Of a DNA stretch of 64,000 bases, positions 62,624 to 64,000 are shown piece after piece. Below the pieces are notes generated by a model that was not told the DNA's origin, did no database searches, and worked only from the letters and a program-made list of their open reading frames with translations. Position 1 is the first letter of the stretch; each line of letters starts with the position of its first letter. Location: assembly GCF_050908995.1 (NCBI RefSeq), contig NC_135126.1, positions 14,136,001 through 14,200,000 of the forward strand. Reading direction: 5' to 3'. The stretch comes from Andrena cerasifolii. Its lineage: Eukaryota > Arthropoda > Insecta > Hymenoptera > Andrenidae. The translations under genes and the position numbers were made by a program.

Positions 62624-63150
62624 CCCTTTAACGCTCGCTCGGGTTTATTTGTTCGTTTGCGCGCAACCCCTGTGCTCGCCGAATCGATATTCGCGCTTCA
62701 CGGGAATATAATTCAGGAGAAGTAGCTGGGAAACCTTTGAAATCCCATCGAAGAGCATTGATGATTTTGGTTCTGAAGGAGGATTTGATAGCTTTGCTTT
62801 GAAACATTCTTGAGAGTCGCACGAACTTTTTTAAAAATGTATACCAGTTTCACAGGAATTTGGACTTTTAAACGCAAAAAGAACCTCAGATTTGCTTCGC
62901 CGCGTACGTTTTTCATATCGCAATATGCGACTGAATGAAATTAGTAGTGATACGTGAAACCTACAGATATATTAAAAACAGCTAAAGTATGGGCAAAGGT
63001 TGTTCGTCGCAGGCCTGTGTTATTTGATGGTGACGTGGAAGGGGCTGAAGTATATTCTGTTCGTAGGATTATAACGATGTTGTTAATTGCTGAATGTTGG
63101 GTGCATGAGAATATTGGAGTTTAGAAGTAACAAATTTCTGACCCCCACAG

Positions 63151-63249
63151 GTTAATCAGCCCAACTATACCTCAAACGTGACCTGATTCCGAGCCAGCTT
63201 GCCATGGACAGAACCGACCCCGAGCCTCCGATGCAACCATAAAAATAAA
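63151..63249 (+). other. Possible terminal exon and polyadenylation signal of the cuticle gene
   Basis: A strong acceptor (CTGACCCCCACAG, ending 63150) precedes this stretch, and AATAAA lies at 63244-63249. Joined to a donor at 62588 in phase 1, the first full codon after the junction Gly is TAA. A secondary acceptor at 63159 would give about 26 further codons. A further AATAAA lies at 63546-63551. Confidence 0.4.
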
Positions 63250-63644
63250 TATAGCGTGGTATATTAATCTAGGATTATACATAACAAGAAAAAAAAAACA
63301 AGTATGGCGTGACGCCAGTCGGTATATAATGACTATATACATCAAGAGATTCTTTATCTTACCTGTATAGAAGAAAGTAATGCGCACTGTTCAGCAGTTT
63401 ACGACAGGATCGTGCCGATGCGCGCACGCTGCTTTCAAACGTAAAACGCGGAAAAATGGACGACGCCATCGCAGCTGCGAGGACGCGTTTCGAGCGTCGA
63501 TAGTATATATAATACGTATACTTTAACTTGTGATTTTTGTATATAAATAAAAAGCGTTTTGCCGAAGAATTCGTTTCCTTCCTTTTTGCAAGCGACTCTC
63601 GACGTGTTCGCTGCTTAGTCTCCCTGATTCTTCGCTCTCTAAAG
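63250..63644. other. Downstream flank of the cuticle gene
   Basis: Non-coding; no structure recognised apart from the second AATAAA at 63546-63551. Confidence 0.4.
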
Positions 63645-63863
63645 GTGCGAATCCACGACGAGATTTTACACGAGATTAATGATGGAAATTGTTGAAAGAG
63701 ATGAGATTTTTGAAAATATATTATGAAACTTGCCTCATGAGAGTCTGGCGTCATGAAACTAATGGCAAAATAATTAAAAAGAAATAAAATAATTAAATAA
63801 TTGTATCATGAGATTAAAGTCTCACGTGAGACATTGTATTTTTGTCCCATCGTGGATTTGTAA
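63645..63863. mobile_element. Possible MITE, about 220 bp
   Basis: The left end (GTGCGAATCCACGACGAGA) and the right end (in reverse, TTACAAATCCACGATGGGA) are inverted around the core AATCCACGA. The interior has repeated AGATTAA and GAGATTTT motifs. The repeats are short and the target duplication is unclear. Confidence 0.4.
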
Positions 63864-64000
63864 CTTAGTAATTATTTCACTGTGAATCGAAAGCATGGGA
63901 ATACGGGGCTCTTTGAAAACAGAACACATAACTATATTGTATGCTGTCAACAATATAAGAAAACGTTCAATGGGAGGGCTACAAAATTTTTAAGGAACAA
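63864..64000. other. Non-coding window end
   Basis: Nothing recognised. Confidence 0.4.

Noticed and set aside
1..64000. CRISPR arrays, operons, Shine-Dalgarno sites or phage features
   Set aside because: The window is clearly a eukaryotic, intron-containing genome; no regularly spaced repeats of CRISPR form were seen.

Overview
The window is eukaryotic, intron-bearing, AT-rich DNA from an insect. The evidence is a chitin-binding RR-1 cuticle protein gene at the right end, short GT-AG introns, and many small mariner-, hAT- and TTAA-type non-autonomous elements. Hymenoptera is plausible, but nothing seen here proves it. Most of the 64 kb is non-coding. Only four protein-coding genes can be supported, plus one weak candidate.

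Layout. 1-16.8 kb: no recognisable gene. It holds a tRNA-like sequence (1209-1281), a decayed mariner fragment, several inverted-repeat elements, and a 720-bp near-perfect foldback element between TTAA sites (14192-14911). 16.82-19.11 kb, plus strand: the last coding exon of a leucine-rich-repeat (LRR) single-pass membrane protein of the capricious/tartan type. Its stop codon is followed in the same frame by 209 more open, coding-like codons. 19.1-31.8 kb: probably 3' UTR and/or intergenic sequence, ending near a plus-strand AATAAA at 31759. 32.67-35.11 kb, minus strand: complete four-exon Fis1 (mitochondrial and peroxisomal fission adaptor). 35.81-36.92 kb, minus strand: complete four-exon Maf-family nucleotide pyrophosphatase. 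37-55 kb: no recognised gene; hAT-like elements, a tandem duplication, a TTAA-flanked element, and a 1.45-kb old inverted repeat (52681-54130). 55.4-63.3 kb, plus strand: RR-1 cuticle protein gene with a TATA box, a five-codon first exon and a 5.5-kb first intron. That intron contains long minus-strand open frames of uncertain meaning.

The genes do not form one pathway. Fis1 and Maf lie head-to-tail 0.7 kb apart, and Fis1 converges on whatever transcript ends near 31.8 kb.

The most interesting observation is at the LRR gene. A UAG stop followed by CUAG ends a protein whose last residues (VTEL) look like a PDZ-binding motif. The frame then stays open for 209 codons of high-GC3, His/Pro/Ser/Arg-rich sequence. 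Either stop-codon readthrough, or removal of a possible 63-nt in-frame intron that contains the stop, would give a longer cytoplasmic tail and remove the terminal VTEL. Exon coordinates were read by hand from splice signals and protein family logic; no database search was possible.
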